From Amphiplicatus sp046296195 (GTDB lineage: Bacteria > Pseudomonadota > Alphaproteobacteria > Caulobacterales > Parvularculaceae), in contig JBKBLR010000001.1 in the NCBI GenBank assembly GCA_046296195.1, positions 124,001 through 188,000 on the forward strand: DNA of 64,000 nt, written 5' to 3'. This document shows positions 49,998 through 60,542 of this stretch, piece by piece. Below the pieces are notes generated by a model. It saw nothing but the letters and a program-made list of their open reading frames with translations. It had not been told where the DNA came from and searched no databases. Position numbers and translations under genes: made by a program. How positions within the stretch are numbered: the first letter of the stretch is position 1; every line of letters starts with the position of its first letter.

Positions 49998-51133
49998 GCC
50001 AGCCCGTCCCAGAACTTCTTCGCCCGGTCGAAGAACCCCTTTGATTGCGGGCATTTGTCATCGCCGCCGGCGGCGCAGAATTCGCGCAGCAACTCCTTCT
50101 GACGGGCGGTAAGGTTCACCGGCGTCTCGACGCCGATTTCGACATAGAGGTCGCCGCGCCCCTTCTGGTTCAGGCGCGACATGCCGCGGCCCTTCACCTT
50201 GAAGCGCTTGCCGGTCTGCGAGCCTTCGGGGATGTCGATCCGGATGCGCCCGCCGTCAATCGTCGGCGCCTCGATCGAACCCCCTAACGCCGCCGTCGTC
50301 ATCGGCACCGGCGCCGCGCAGAAGAGGTCAGCGCCGTCGCGGTCGAAGAGGTCGTGCGGCTTCACCTCGACGAAGATGTAAAGATCGCCCTCGGGGCCGC
50401 CGCGCGGGCCCGCCTCGCCCTCGCCCGCCAAGCGGATGCGCGTGCCGCTTTCGATGCCGGCGGGCACGTCGACGGCAAGCGTGCGTTCGCGGCGGACGCG
50501 GCCCTGCCCGCCGCAATCGTCGCACGGATCGGCGATGACACGGCCCTCGCCGCCGCATTGCGGGCAGGTGCGCTCGAGCGTGAAGAAGCCCTGCTGCACG
50601 CGCACGCGGCCCGCGCCGCGGCAGGCGCTGCAGGTCGTCGGGCCGGAGCCCGGCCGGGCGCCCGAGCCGGCGCAGGTCTCGCAGGTGACCGAGCCTGGAA
50701 CGGTGATTGTCGCCTTCTTGCCGGCGAAGGCTTCCTCGAGCGTGATTTCGAGTGCGTATTTGAGGTCGGCGCCGCGGCCCGGGCCTCGGGCGCGGCCGCC
50801 ACGCGCGCCCATGAGGTCGGAGAACAGATCCTCGAACACGTCGGAAAAGGCTGCGGCGTCGAACCCACCCGCAAAGCCGTTGAAGCCGCCATGGCCGCCG
50901 CCGGCGCCGTTCCGGAACGCGGCGTGGCCGAAGCGGTCATAGGCGGCGCGCTTCTGCGGATCGGAGAGAATCTCGTAGGCTTCGTTGACTTCCTTGAATT
51001 TCTGCTCGGCGCCCGGATCGCCCTGATTGCGGTCAGGATGGTATTTCATCGCCGCCTTGCGGAAAGCGGCCTTGATCGCGGCCTCGTCCGCGCCGCGCTC
51101 AACCCCGAGCGTCGAGTAGAAGTCCTGCGCCAT
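49994..51133 (-). CDS. dnaJ: Chaperone DnaJ
   Basis: The Hsp40 co-chaperone of DnaK, 379 residues. The J domain keeps HPD (KYHPDRNQGD), then a Gly/Phe-rich linker (GGGHGGFNGFAGGFDAAAF) and four zinc repeats CETCAGSG, CSACRGAG, CPQCGGEG and CDDCGGQG, with C-terminal substrate domains. It follows dnaK after 89 bp in the same direction; the spacer holds a 15-bp-arm hairpin. A small membrane protein gene is coupled to its stop. Confidence 0.97.
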   Translation of the reverse strand: MAQDFYSTLGVERGADEAAIKAAFRKAAMKYHPDRNQGDPGAEQKFKEVNEAYEILSDPQKRAAYDRFGHAAFRNGAGGGHGGFNGFAGGFDAAAFSDVFEDLFSDLMGARGGRARGPGRGADLKYALEITLEEAFAGKKATITVPGSVTCETCAGSGARPGSGPTTCSACRGAGRVRVQQGFFTLERTCPQCGGEGRVIADPCDDCGGQGRVRRERTLAVDVPAGIESGTRIRLAGEGEAGPRGGPEGDLYIFVEVKPHDLFDRDGADLFCAAPVPMTTAALGGSIEAPTIDGGRIRIDIPEGSQTGKRFKVKGRGMSRLNQKGRGDLYVEIGVETPVNLTARQKELLREFCAAGGDDKCPQSKGFFDRAKKFWDGLA

Positions 51134-51163
51134 CGCCGCCCCTTTAGAGCGAACAGCGAGATC

Positions 51164-51208
51164 GCGAATGGCGAATAGAAAGCGGCGTGGCCTCTATTCG
51201 CTATTCGC
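51164..51208 (-). repeat. Hairpin of TATTCGC heptamers between dnaK and dnaJ
   Basis: GCGAATGGCGAATAG (51164-51178) pairs with CTATTCGCTATTCGC (51194-51208), 15 bp with a single mismatch, around a 15-nt loop; a further CTATTCGCC follows at 51214-51222. The motif is made of CTATTCG/CGAATAG heptamers, a short tandem type scattered in many proteobacterial genomes. In the dnaK-dnaJ transcript it would form a stem-loop that could modulate the DnaK:DnaJ ratio or RNA stability. Confidence 0.65.
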
Positions 51209-51222
51209 TGCCCGCTATTCGC

Positions 51223-53124
<1,902 letters not shown>

Positions 53125-53285
53125 GCTTCCGTCTCCAATGAGCAGGCCGTCCCGTTAGATCGATCCTTGTCGCCAAGCAGTCGAAGCGGACAGCCCCCTT
53201 TGCGTTGTTTTCCGGGATCAGCGCCCCGTCGGGACGCCCGTTCGAGGCGAGATATAGGTGGTCATGGCGGGCCTGCAACCCGGCT

Positions 53286-54881
53286 TCAGGGCGCGCCTGC
53301 AGGATTATTCGCAGCCGCGTAAAGCACATAGTCCGGCCGGACGAGAACCGGCGTTGCGCGGACGAGCGCCGGCAGCGCGCCCCCGCTCGCGCGCATGTAG
53401 AGAACATGGGTGAATGCTTCCGGCCAGGCGTCGAAATAGGCGTCCGACCACTGGCCGTTCAGGGCGGCGGGCGCCGGGGCGCCGGCGGCGGTGTCGAGAT
53501 CGTCAAGATCGGGCAGCCGGCCCGCCGGCAGATGGCGCGCGCGCCATTCGGCCCTGACCCTGACCGGCGAGGTGTTGGTGAAGAGCGTCGGCACGAAGGC
53601 GTCGGCCTCGATGACCGCGAGCGCGCCGGCATGGTTGGCGAGCCGCAGGCGCATGCCGGGCTCGAACGCCTGCAGCAGGCGCGCGCCCGCCGGCAGCGTC
53701 GCAAGATCGGCCCTGAGGCGGTCATGGAAGGCGTCGGCCGCCGCCATCTTCGCGCCGCCGTGGACGAGCTGGAGAAGGAGGACGCCGCCGAGAACTCCGG
53801 CGCCGAGGCCATGCGCCTGGCGCGCGCCGGGCGAGAACCGCACCGACGCGGCGAGAAGGACGAGAAACGCCGGGCCAAACCGGAAGTGAAGCCCCCAGAT
53901 TCCGGCGACATGTTCGGGCGTCGCCATCATCAGCGCGAAGACAGCGGCGCAGACGACCGCCATCCGCCGGTCGATCGCGAGCGCGCCGCTCCCGAGCCCC
54001 AGGCCAAACCCCAGCGCCGCCGCCGCAAAGGAGGCGACCGCCGTGACCACCGCCGAAGCGTCCGAGTAATAGCGGAACATCGACAGAAGAACGTCGAGGC
54101 GCGAGGCGAAAAAATCCGTCGGCGCATCGACCGGCCTGAGGCCGCCGCCTTCGCTAAAGATGGAAAACACAAGCAGCGCAAGGGCCGGCGCAAACGCGGC
54201 CGCATCGACGAGGAAAAGCCGGCGCAGGGCGAAGACGCGGTCGCGGCCGGTGATGGAGGCGGCGCCGGCGAGTTCCCATACGAGAACGAGAAAGCCGAAA
54301 AGGAGAAAGCCGAGCGCATGCGCGGCCAGCAACAGCAGCGCGACGGGCGCGAAGATCAGCGCGCGGCGCCAGCCGGGCGCGGCGCCGATCCACAAGGCGA
54401 AAACGAGAATCGCAATGCCCGAAGCGGCGATGAAGTTGATGAGACCGAATTCGAGATTGAGCGAAAAGACGCCGGCAAAGCCGATCGCCGGCAGCCAGCC
54501 GCCCGCCGCGCCATGAAGGCGCCGCGACAACACGAGCCCTGAGAGGGGCGCCGCCATGACGGCGAGGGCGGACGCGATCGCGCCGGCGGCGTAGACGCCG
54601 ACAAGCGGCGCAAGAAGCGCAGCCGCCGCGTCCATGTAGAGATCGGGAATGAGGCCGGATCGCAGCTCGTAATAACGCGACAGCGCGCCCGCCCCGGCGA
54701 GCGCGGTCTCGATATGGGTGCGCGCGAGGTGATTGGCGTAATCGCCGGCGACGCCCAGCGGAAAAAGCGCGAACAGGATCGCAACGCCTGCCGCGAGGGC
54801 GAGGCAAGCTGTGACGCCGGCATCAAGGGCCGGCGCCCTGCGCGCTTTGACGCCGGCCGCAGCGTCGAGGGCGCCGCTCAT
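53286..54881 (-). CDS. Large multi-span membrane protein, possible GT-C-type glycosyltransferase
   Basis: A 531-residue protein with an N-terminal span (about 22-44) and the loop LGVAGDYANHLARTHIETAL, in which the acidic Asp-Tyr-x-Asn-His is placed as in the first periplasmic loop of GT-C enzymes. About ten further helices occupy 85-370, followed by a soluble C-terminal domain (about 375-531) with no recognised fold. Located downstream of a polyprenyl-type glycosyltransferase and a methyltransferase, it may transfer a lipid-linked sugar, but this is inference. Confidence 0.6.
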   Translation of the reverse strand: MSGALDAAAGVKARRAPALDAGVTACLALAAGVAILFALFPLGVAGDYANHLARTHIETALAGAGALSRYYELRSGLIPDLYMDAAAALLAPLVGVYAAGAIASALAVMAAPLSGLVLSRRLHGAAGGWLPAIGFAGVFSLNLEFGLINFIAASGIAILVFALWIGAAPGWRRALIFAPVALLLLAAHALGFLLFGFLVLVWELAGAASITGRDRVFALRRLFLVDAAAFAPALALLVFSIFSEGGGLRPVDAPTDFFASRLDVLLSMFRYYSDASAVVTAVASFAAAALGFGLGLGSGALAIDRRMAVVCAAVFALMMATPEHVAGIWGLHFRFGPAFLVLLAASVRFSPGARQAHGLGAGVLGGVLLLQLVHGGAKMAAADAFHDRLRADLATLPAGARLLQAFEPGMRLRLANHAGALAVIEADAFVPTLFTNTSPVRVRAEWRARHLPAGRLPDLDDLDTAAGAPAPAALNGQWSDAYFDAWPEAFTHVLYMRASGGALPALVRATPVLVRPDYVLYAAANNPAGAP

Positions 54882-54933
54882 GCGGCGCGATCCGACGCCG
54901 CGGCGCCGGCGGAATTGAACGGCGCGCGCGTCG

Positions 54934-55554
54934 TCATCGCGGCCGCGCCGTCAGAAGGATGAAGGGAAACACGGTCCAGACGCGCTCGACGGCGGCGCGC
55001 CGATCGACGAACGCGGCAAAGCTGTGCGGGTTCCAGTGATTGACGTGCTCGGGATGATTGCCGAGGCGTGCGAGGTCGCGCCCACGCGCGAGGTTTAAGA
55101 GGCGGAACCAGGGCTCATGCGGCACGGTGAGGAGAAAATAGCCGGCGCAGATCTCCGCAAGCCGTGCAAGATAGCGATCCGGGTCGGGGAGATGCTCGAG
55201 CACCTGCGAAGCGAGCACGAGGTCGAAGCGCGCGCCTGCAGGCGGAAACGCGAAGATGTCGCGCGCTTCGAAGGCAAGGCCCGGATGGCGCGTGCGCGCT
55301 TCGGCGACGGCGTCGGCGCGGAGATCGACGCCGACATAGCCTTTGAGGGCGACGCCGCGCGCGATGAGCCGGTCAAGGAGAAACGCCTCCCCGCAGCCGA
55401 AGTCGAGGACGCTCGACGGCGCGAGCGCCGTGATCGCACCCGCAAGGCTGTCGTGGAAGGCGCCGAGGCTCAGGCGCTGAAGCGAGTTCCGGTCGTCGTA
55501 TTTGCGCCGGTGACGCTCTGCGGTGTCGTGGCGGATGGTGGTGTCTGCGACCAT
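54934..55554 (-). CDS. Class I SAM-dependent methyltransferase
   Basis: A 206-residue enzyme from ATG 55554. Motif I is SVLDFGCGEAFLLDRL, the acidic motif YVGVDLRADAVAEAR, and motif IV FDLVLASQVLEHLPDPDRYL, as in the Methyltransf_11/UbiE-like group. The N-terminal RHRRKYDDRNSLQRLSLGAF is part of the conserved region, so the start cannot be moved downstream without loss, and the gene overlaps the upstream glycosyltransferase by 85 bp in another frame. It probably modifies a sugar or lipid made by the same cluster. Confidence 0.82.
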   Translation of the reverse strand: MVADTTIRHDTAERHRRKYDDRNSLQRLSLGAFHDSLAGAITALAPSSVLDFGCGEAFLLDRLIARGVALKGYVGVDLRADAVAEARTRHPGLAFEARDIFAFPPAGARFDLVLASQVLEHLPDPDRYLARLAEICAGYFLLTVPHEPWFRLLNLARGRDLARLGNHPEHVNHWNPHSFAAFVDRRAAVERVWTVFPFILLTARPR

Positions 55555-56672
55555 GTTCGTTGTCCATTGGTGATGTCGGTTTCGCGCAAAAGCGCGGCCG
55601 TCTGGCGCAAGCGGCGGATTTCCGGCGCAAGCGCGTCCGCCGTCGACAGGTTGCGCGTCGAGCGCACCGTCCAGACCGGCTTTCCGCCGCTCGCCTGCCG
55701 CTGGATGAACTCGGCGAGAAGGCCGACCGTGAAGAACTGCAGCGACGACACGGCGAGGAGAATCCCGAGGAAGAAGAGCGGGCGGTCGCCGATCGGTCCT
55801 GCGCCGGCGAACCAAAGCGCAGTAAGATAGCTGAGGATCAGGAAGCCCGAGGCGCCGAGCAGCGTCCCGGCGAGGCCAAAGACATGAAGCGGCCGAGTCT
55901 GATAGCGCGTGTTGAGAATGACGGTCGCAAGATCGAGCGCGCCCTTGAAGAGCCGGCTGGCGCCGAATTTCGATTTGCCGAACCGACGGGCGCGGTGATT
56001 GACCGGCACCTCGCCGACGCGAAAGCCGCGCCAGTGCAGCAGCACGGGAATGAAGCGGTGAAGCTCGCCGTAAAGCGTCAGGTCCTCGAGCGCCTCGGCG
56101 CGGTAGGCCTTGAAGCCGCAATTGAAGTCATTGAGCCTGACGCCGCTGACGCGGCCGACGACCCAGTTGAAGACTTTCGACGGCGCGGTCTTGTCGAGCG
56201 GATCGAGGCGGCGATGCTTCCATCCGGAAACGACATCATAGCCTTCGGCGAGCCTGACGAGGAAGGCCACGAATTCGGCGGGGTCGTCCTGAAGGTCGGC
56301 GTCGAGCGTGAAGACGACGTCGCCGGCGGCGGCGCGAAAGCCCGCGTCGAGCGCGGCGGCCTTGCCGAAATTGCGCCGGAACTCGATGACGCGCACATCG
56401 GGGCGCGCGCCCGCGATCCGCGCAAGCGTCGCGGAGGAGCCGTCGGTGGAGCCGTCATCGACGAAGATGACCTCATAAGGCGCGCCAAGGCCGGCGGCCG
56501 CCGCGTCGATCTCGGCGAGCAGCGGCTCGAGGCTGTCAGCCTCGTTGAAGACGGGAACGACGATCGACAGCCGCGAAGGCCAGCCGCTTTCGCGTCGGCT
56601 CGTCGGTTCATTCTGCGGTTCCAAAACGCGCTCCCTGGCGACGGGGCCGCGCCCTTCGCGCCCGCCCCGCAT
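55470..56672 (-). CDS. Polyprenyl-phosphate glycosyltransferase (GtrB/ArnC-like, family 2)
   Basis: A membrane-bound family 2 enzyme of about 400 residues. RLSIVVPVFNEADSLEPLLA, VIFVDDGSTDGSS, and TLDADLQDDPAEF (DxD) lead to the DPMS/GtrB block GRVSGVRLNDFNCGFKAYRA. Two C-terminal spans (LAGTLLGASGFLILSYLTAL; FFLGILLAVSSLQFFTVGLL) complete the type. It should load a sugar onto undecaprenyl phosphate. The start is ambiguous: ATG 56672, or TTG 56624 which has AGGGAG at good spacing. Its 3-prime end overlaps the methyltransferase gene by 85 bp. Confidence 0.87.
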   Translation of the reverse strand: MRGGREGRGPVARERVLEPQNEPTSRRESGWPSRLSIVVPVFNEADSLEPLLAEIDAAAAGLGAPYEVIFVDDGSTDGSSATLARIAGARPDVRVIEFRRNFGKAAALDAGFRAAAGDVVFTLDADLQDDPAEFVAFLVRLAEGYDVVSGWKHRRLDPLDKTAPSKVFNWVVGRVSGVRLNDFNCGFKAYRAEALEDLTLYGELHRFIPVLLHWRGFRVGEVPVNHRARRFGKSKFGASRLFKGALDLATVILNTRYQTRPLHVFGLAGTLLGASGFLILSYLTALWFAGAGPIGDRPLFFLGILLAVSSLQFFTVGLLAEFIQRQASGGKPVWTVRSTRNLSTADALAPEIRRLRQTAALLRETDITNGQRTWSQTPPSATTPQSVTGANTTTGTRFSA

Positions 56673-57155
56673 CGCCCGGGGAATCTGGGGCCGAAGGGTT
56701 AACGAAAACGTACCCGCGCCTTGCCCCGCCCCTCCCGGCGCCGGACGTCGCCCGGCGCGCCAGCCGCACAACCCCTCGGGGAATTAACCATTATGCGTTC
56801 CCCTTATAAATGTCTTGATTTCCGGAAGCGCTTCGGCTATCCTTATCTCACTCGCGCCGCGGCTTCCGCCCGGCGCGATCGTCGTTTCGGGGCGGTCGTT
56901 GCAGGCCGCCGCTTTGAAAAGTCCGGTTCATCGCGCGGTTCGGCGGTCAGCGCCGGCCGCGCGGGATTGAAGCAGGAGCGCCCCTGAAGCGGCGGGGGCG
57001 CGGCCGCGGCCTCGGAAAAATATGCGTATCGGCGACGGGGCGAAAATGCGCATTTTCGGGCTGCGACCCGCGGAAAGCCTGAAAAAACCAGCAAGCGGCG
57101 CGCGAAAAAATGCGCAGTATTCGCATCGTTCCGGACGCGGGCGGCGACCGCCGGC
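56673..57155. other. 483-bp intergenic region with palindromes, no gene seen
   Basis: No supported gene. It holds a perfect 18-bp palindrome CGAAAATGCGCATTTTCG (57041-57058), flanked by two similar A-tract/ATGCG blocks (GGAAAAATATGCGTAT from 57014; GCGAAAAAATGCGCAGTA from 57102). On the minus strand the last block gives ATGCG...CGCAT then six T at about 57105-57127, a weak terminator for the TIR/FGE gene. A CtrA-type half-site TTAACCAT lies at 56784-56791. Confidence 0.5.
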
Positions 57156-58739
57156 TCAGTTGAGGTCGCGAATGACGCGGAAGCCGATGTCGCTCCGCCG
57201 CGCTTCAGCGACCGCGCCGTCGCGCGAAGCGGGCCGGCCGCCGGCGTCGCCCTTGATGACGCGCATCTGGCAGAGCCCTCCGACCGCCTCCGCCTCGGCC
57301 GGCCGGCCGGCGTGGGGGGCGCGCCCCCCCACCGCCGGCCCGTCGCGAACGCCGGCGCAAAGAACGGCGACGCCGAACCCGCCGCTCCTGGCGACATATT
57401 CCCATTCGGCCTCGGTCGGCAGGCGGTAGCGCCGGCCGGTCTTGTGCGACAGCCAGGACGCATAGGCTTCCGCCTCAGCGTGACTGGCGGCGACGGGGCG
57501 CGCGCCCGCCCCCGCGAGCGCGGGACACGCGCCGTCGGCGACGCAAAGCCGCCAGTCGTCATGGGTCGTCTCGCGCACCGCCATGGCGAGCGGCCGTCGC
57601 ACCGTCACCACCGTTTGCGGGCCTTCGAAATCTTCAGCGCCAGGCTCGCCGGCCGCCGCGCCCATCAGGAAGGATCCGGCGTCGATCTCGGCGAGATCGG
57701 GACAATCGGGACAATCGCGAAGATAGCGGCCGCCGGACGGGGTCGGCTCGTTCGCCGAACCTGCGGTGGCGGCGAAAGCAAGCTGCGCGATCGGATCGGC
57801 GCCGTCATCGGCCGGCGCGGGCGCGGCCTTTTCAACGGGCAGGGGCGCAGCGGCGACGAGCGGGGGCGTTTCGGCGGCGGCGGCGGACAGGGTCGGCGCG
57901 ACCGGCGCCTGTTCGAGCAGCGCCGGCTCGTCGGGGAGCTGTTCATGCTCCGCCTGCGGACCATCGAGCGCCGCGCCGGCGACCGCGACGTCGCGAAGAT
58001 CGGCGGGCGCTGCCGAAAGGACTGCGGCAGCGGCGGCCCCGGCGTCAGCAATGTCCGCCGGCGCGGGGCGAGGCTCTTCCCGGGGCGGCGGCGCCAGGAC
58101 CACCGTCGGGGCCTTGCTCTCCAGCCCGGCGCGGCGCCCTTGCGACACGCCGATGAGGAGCGCGGCCGCGCCGGCGCCGGCGAGCGCGGCGAGCATGATG
58201 CCCGCACCGATCGCGATGCGCGGCACGTTGGGCCGCGGCCGGATGGTTTCCGTGCGGCCTTCGGCGAAAAGCGCCGGCTCCTCGCTGGCGCGCGCAGCGG
58301 GCCGGGAGTCGGAAGCGGCCGGTGGGGGCGGGCTGGCGATTTTCGCTGGCGGCGCGCCGCGATCATTCGCCGCCGCCGAACGGAACGCTCCCCCGCGGCG
58401 GGTCGCAAGGTCGAGCTCGTCGAGCACGAATTTCCAGCGCGGATCGTCCGGCCGCCCGTTCCAGCCGGCAAGGTCCATCGGCCAGAGATGTTCAAAGCTC
58501 GGCGGCGGCGGCGTCTTACCGAGGGCGACCGGGACGAGCACGCGCCGCGCCAGCGCCGAGCGCGCCGCCGACAGGATCGGCTTTGAGGATGAGGACGCCT
58601 GCGACCAGATCACGAGCGCCGCGGCCGCCGGATCGTCGTCATTGGCAAGGCTGTAGCCGCTCTCGGCGAGCGCATTGGCCAGCTTTTCCGCAAAGCCGGT
58701 GTTTTCGGGCGCAAAAAGAAGCCGGACCGAGCTCTTCAA
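57156..58739 (-). CDS. Membrane protein with TIR-like and reduced FGE (SUMF1)-like domains
   Basis: A 527-residue protein. Residues 1-115 look like a TIR-type fold (VRLLFAPENTGFAEKLANAL, LVIWSQASSSSKPILS, LVPVALGK, MDLAGWNGRPDDPRW), but the catalytic Glu region reads KPILSAAR without Glu. A Pro/Ala linker and one transmembrane helix (174-197) follow, then another linker and an FGE/SUMF1-like domain (about 342-527): CPDCPDLAEIDAGSFLMGAA, ASWLSHKTGRRYRLPTEAEW, SDIGFRVIRDLN. Between EWEYVARSG and GFRV the usual WG, GNVWEW and RGGSW segments are missing, so catalysis is unlikely. It lies divergent from comM. Function unknown; sensing or scaffolding is a guess. Confidence 0.72.
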   Translation of the reverse strand: MKSSVRLLFAPENTGFAEKLANALAESGYSLANDDDPAAAALVIWSQASSSSKPILSAARSALARRVLVPVALGKTPPPPSFEHLWPMDLAGWNGRPDDPRWKFVLDELDLATRRGGAFRSAAANDRGAPPAKIASPPPPAASDSRPAARASEEPALFAEGRTETIRPRPNVPRIAIGAGIMLAALAGAGAAALLIGVSQGRRAGLESKAPTVVLAPPPREEPRPAPADIADAGAAAAAVLSAAPADLRDVAVAGAALDGPQAEHEQLPDEPALLEQAPVAPTLSAAAAETPPLVAAAPLPVEKAAPAPADDGADPIAQLAFAATAGSANEPTPSGGRYLRDCPDCPDLAEIDAGSFLMGAAAGEPGAEDFEGPQTVVTVRRPLAMAVRETTHDDWRLCVADGACPALAGAGARPVAASHAEAEAYASWLSHKTGRRYRLPTEAEWEYVARSGGFGVAVLCAGVRDGPAVGGRAPHAGRPAEAEAVGGLCQMRVIKGDAGGRPASRDGAVAEARRSDIGFRVIRDLN

Positions 58740-58925
58740 GGGCGGCGCTTTCCGAAAACAGGCGACGTCCCCGCGACCGCCGCCAACGGCCTTTGTTCCG
58801 CGATTGTCCGGCCCGCCACAAGGGCGCCCTGCGGCCGCCGGGCTTAATCTTTGGCAAAGAATTTGTTCTTGCTATGTTCTTTGTCATGCTGCACATTCCC
58901 TGCAATCAGGAGGGGAGACGAGGCC

Positions 58926-60482
58926 ATGGTGGCGCAACTGACGACCTTCGCGTTTCACGGGGTCGAGGCGCGGGCCGTCACGGTGCAGGTGCAGCTCGGC
59001 GGGGGCGGCAACGGCTTTGCGATCGTCGGGCTGCCTGACAAGTCGATCTCGGAGGCGCGCGACCGGGTGAGCGCCGCGCTTTCCGCCATCGGGCTCGGCC
59101 TGCCGCCGAAGAAGATCACGGTCAACCTCGCCCCGGCCGACCTGCCGAAGGAGGGCGGCCATTTCGACCTTGCGATCGCGCTCGCGCTTCTGATCGAGAT
59201 GGGCGCAGCGCCGCGTGACGCGGCCGACGGCTATGCGGTGATCGGCGAGCTTGGGCTCGACGGCTCGGTCGCGCCCGTCGCTGGCGCGCTTCCCGCCGCG
59301 ATCGCGGCGAACGCCCATGATCTCGGGCTCATCTGTCCGTCCGCCAACGGGCCTGAAGCCGCATGGGCAGGCAAAGACCTGACGATCCTCGCGCCGAGAA
59401 GTCTCATCCAACTCATCAACCACTTCAAGGGAACACAGGTCCTGTCGCCGCCGGCGCCCGGCGCGCTCGACGCCGCGCCGGCAGGTCCCGACCTCAAGGA
59501 TGTCAAGGGTCAGGAAAGCGCCAAGCGCGCGCTCGAGGCGGCCGCCGCCGGCGGCCATAATCTGTTGATGATCGGCCCGCCGGGTGCGGGAAAATCGATG
59601 CTGGCGAAGCGCCTTCCGGGGCTTCTGCCGCCGCTGACGCCGGAGGAAATGCTCGAGATCTCAATGGTGCAGTCGATGGCCGGGTTGCTTGAGGGCGGGC
59701 GCCTCACCCGTGCGCGCCCCTTCCGCGCGCCGCATCATTCCGCCTCGATGGCGGCGATGGTCGGCGGCGGCATTCGCGCCAAGCCGGGCGAGGCCTCGCT
59801 CGCCCATCACGGCGTCCTCTTCCTCGATGAACTGCCGGAGTTTCCTCCGCAGGTGCTCGACAGCCTGCGCCAGCCGATGGAGACCGGCGACGTGCTCATC
59901 GCGCGGGCGAATTTTCACGTCCGCTATCCGGCTCGGTTCCAGCTTGTCGCCGCGATGAACCCCTGCCGCTGCGGTCATGGCAAGGCGTCCGGGCGCGCCT
60001 GCGGACGCGGGCCGAATTGCGAGGCGATCTATCAGTCGCGTGTGTCCGGGCCCCTGCTCGACCGGATCGACATCGCGATCGAGCTTCAGCCGGTGACGCC
60101 CGCCGATCTTGCCCGGCCGGCGACGGGCGAGGAATCGGCCGCCGTCGCCGCCCGCGTCGCCGCCGCCCGCACGATGCAGCGCGAGCGCGCGCGCAAGGAG
60201 ACAGGGGTCGAGGCCGTCAATGCGGCGCTGCCCGACGCCGCGCTGGAAATAATCGCTCTGCCCGACGCCGAGGGCGCAAGCCTTCTCGCCCGCGCCGCCG
60301 AGACGCTCGGATTTTCCGCCCGCGGTTATCACCGGATCCTGCGCGTTGCGCGCACGCTGGCCGATCTTGAAGGCGAAACGGCCATGCGCCGTCGGCATGT
60401 GGCGGAAGCCGTCAGCTATCGCCGCCGCGACGGCGCCCCGGGGCCCGATGCGATCGTGAACGCCCTTAACCATCGCGGCTAA
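58926..60482 (+). CDS. comM: ComM/YifB family magnesium-chelatase-like AAA+ protein
   Basis: A 518-residue hexameric helicase-like ATPase; ComM promotes branch migration during natural transformation. Order: the ChlI N-terminal domain (GLPDKSISEARDRVSAALSA, INLAP-like VNLAPADLPKEGGHFDLAIA), Walker A GPPGAGKS (217-224), Walker B GVLFLDELPEF, the zinc-type Cys set NPCRCGH ... RACGRGPNC, and the C-terminal helical domain SARGYHRILRVARTLADLEG. ATG 58926 follows the poor GAGG. Adjacent to a hybrid kinase gene 60 bp downstream, possibly transcribed together. Confidence 0.93.
   Translation: MVAQLTTFAFHGVEARAVTVQVQLGGGGNGFAIVGLPDKSISEARDRVSAALSAIGLGLPPKKITVNLAPADLPKEGGHFDLAIALALLIEMGAAPRDAADGYAVIGELGLDGSVAPVAGALPAAIAANAHDLGLICPSANGPEAAWAGKDLTILAPRSLIQLINHFKGTQVLSPPAPGALDAAPAGPDLKDVKGQESAKRALEAAAAGGHNLLMIGPPGAGKSMLAKRLPGLLPPLTPEEMLEISMVQSMAGLLEGGRLTRARPFRAPHHSASMAAMVGGGIRAKPGEASLAHHGVLFLDELPEFPPQVLDSLRQPMETGDVLIARANFHVRYPARFQLVAAMNPCRCGHGKASGRACGRGPNCEAIYQSRVSGPLLDRIDIAIELQPVTPADLARPATGEESAAVAARVAAARTMQRERARKETGVEAVNAALPDAALEIIALPDAEGASLLARAAETLGFSARGYHRILRVARTLADLEGETAMRRRHVAEAVSYRRRDGAPGPDAIVNALNHRG
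60466..60473 (+). promoter_or_regulatory. CtrA-type half-site upstream of the hybrid kinase
   Basis: TTAACCAT, a sequence described as a CtrA half-site in Caulobacter, lies 70 bp upstream of the kinase start at 60543 and inside the last codons of comM. A second occurrence is at 56784-56791. As an 8-mer it is short; a chance match is possible, and no full TTAA-N7-TTAA site is present. Confidence 0.25.
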
Positions 60483-60542
60483 CTGAAATTTCAGCCTGTT
60501 CAGCGACCTTTCTCCCCCATCCAGCAGGGGGATTGCGCGCCG

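Noticed and set aside
56793..56987. A 64-codon frame (MRSPYKCLDFRKRFGYPYLT...) in the gap before the TIR/FGE gene.
   Set aside because: Basic, low-complexity after the first 20 residues, no recognisable family and no good ribosome site.
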